Shown here in pieces: positions 63,745 through 64,000 of a stretch of DNA of 64,000 bases. The position numbers and the translations under genes are program-made. The first letter of the stretch is position 1. Every line of letters starts with the position of its first letter. The stretch lies in assembly GCA_012862575.1 (NCBI GenBank), contig BLSF01000005.1:620001-684000 (forward strand), written 5' to 3'. The notes under the pieces were generated by a model. That model ran no database searches. It was not told the origin of the DNA and saw only the letters and a list, made by a program, of their open reading frames with translations. The stretch is from Parietichytrium sp. I65-24A. Taxonomy: Eukaryota > Sar > Bigyra > Thraustochytrida > Thraustochytriidae.

Positions 63745-63872
63745 GTTTGAATAGGTTTGCGGCAGCGTGGGCGGGTCCGACTTTTGGTGATTTGGTTGGT
63801 TTTTGGAGGTGCGAGAGTGTTGTATCATCACGCAGGCTCAGGTGGTCGAGGGTCCTCGCGAGAGCGCTCTCC

Positions 63873-64000
63873 ATGCGCGTGGCGCAGGCGGCGATGGAGC
63901 ATGCAGATCACGCAGATGAAGAGGCGGAAGCGTGGGCGAAGAGCACGGTGGCCAAGCACTTGAGCGCGGTGGATGGTGCCCTTCGGTGTCCCATCTGCCA
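63873..64000 (+). CDS. RING-finger protein, N-terminal fragment (RAD18-like start)
   Basis: The ATG at 63873 opens 42 codons to the window edge. The frame ends in VDGALRCPIC, the first Cys-x-x-Cys of a RING finger preceded by the Leu/Arg pair usual in RAD18 and related ubiquitin ligases. The preceding 30 residues are Ala/Glu-rich. Only the first zinc-ligand pair is visible, so the RING call is likely but the RAD18 link is a guess. The 89-base tandem array lies in its probable promoter. Confidence 0.55.
   Translation, partial: MRVAQAAMEHADHADEEAEAWAKSTVAKHLSAVDGALRCPIC

Larger units (their letters stand above)
61183..63872. other. Gene-poor spacer (2.7 kb)
   Basis: Holds a gagacagt/gtt microsatellite (61473-61541), structured element A copy 3, a ctagctag-rich stretch (61880-62290), and an 89-base tandem array (63468-63744) next to the RING gene. 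No other gene recognised. Confidence 0.55.

Overview
The window reads as nuclear DNA of a microbial eukaryote. Genes are long, mostly uninterrupted and widely spaced, start at ATG, and lie on both strands without operons. The few introns I can place are short (73 to 142 bases) with GT..AG ends and GTAAG-type donors. The mix of a Tubby-like protein, a voltage-sensor/RGS protein, a RyR-domain protein, a SWEET transporter and several Golgi-type glycosylation proteins, together with simple-repeat-rich spacers, fits a stramenopile protist. A thraustochytrid or other labyrinthulomycete is my best guess, as inference only; nothing in the window proves the lineage.

Layout. 1-814 is the start of a coiled-coil gene on the minus strand that runs off the window. 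1502-3558 is one ~1 kb segment present twice with a single N between the copies, probably two alleles laid end to end. 3755-8149 holds two tail-to-tail paralogous type II membrane glycosyltransferase-like genes with repeat-rich DNA between them. 10356-13399 holds a small helical protein and a voltage-sensor/RGS fusion. 16403-18517 is a membrane-anchored M14 metallocarboxypeptidase-like gene. 18864-26579 is a convergent pair: a two-exon RyR-domain protein and a ~2260-residue NLR-like protein (phosphotransferase-like domain, NACHT, ankyrin repeats). 28165-29205 is a SWEET sugar transporter. 34338-43267 carries a Tubby-like gene and two coiled-coil or low-complexity genes. 48530-50689 is a secreted or membrane cysteine-containing protein, and 52099-53365 a two-hotdog acyl-CoA thioesterase with one intron. 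56500-61182 carries a DUF2961 (GH172-like) gene broken by an assembly seam and a STELLO-like Golgi gene. The window ends inside the first exon of a RING-finger gene.

Two repeat families matter. One is a cassette of GC-rich hairpins with three- or four-base loops, seen three times (5853, 27253, 55292); two of the copies end exactly at assembly gaps. The other is a ~110-base structured element, also seen three times (5672, 55142, 61540). Large spacers (8.2-10.3, 13.4-16.4, 29.2-34.3, 43.3-48.5 and 61.2-63.8 kb) hold mostly microsatellites and no gene I can defend.

Functionally, four genes (the two paralogs, the DUF2961 gene and the STELLO-like gene) look like secretory-pathway glycan enzymes. 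The NACHT/ankyrin protein with its convergent RyR neighbour is the strongest candidate for an unstudied sensing or immunity-type system. The voltage-sensor/RGS protein suggests direct coupling of membrane potential to G-protein signalling.
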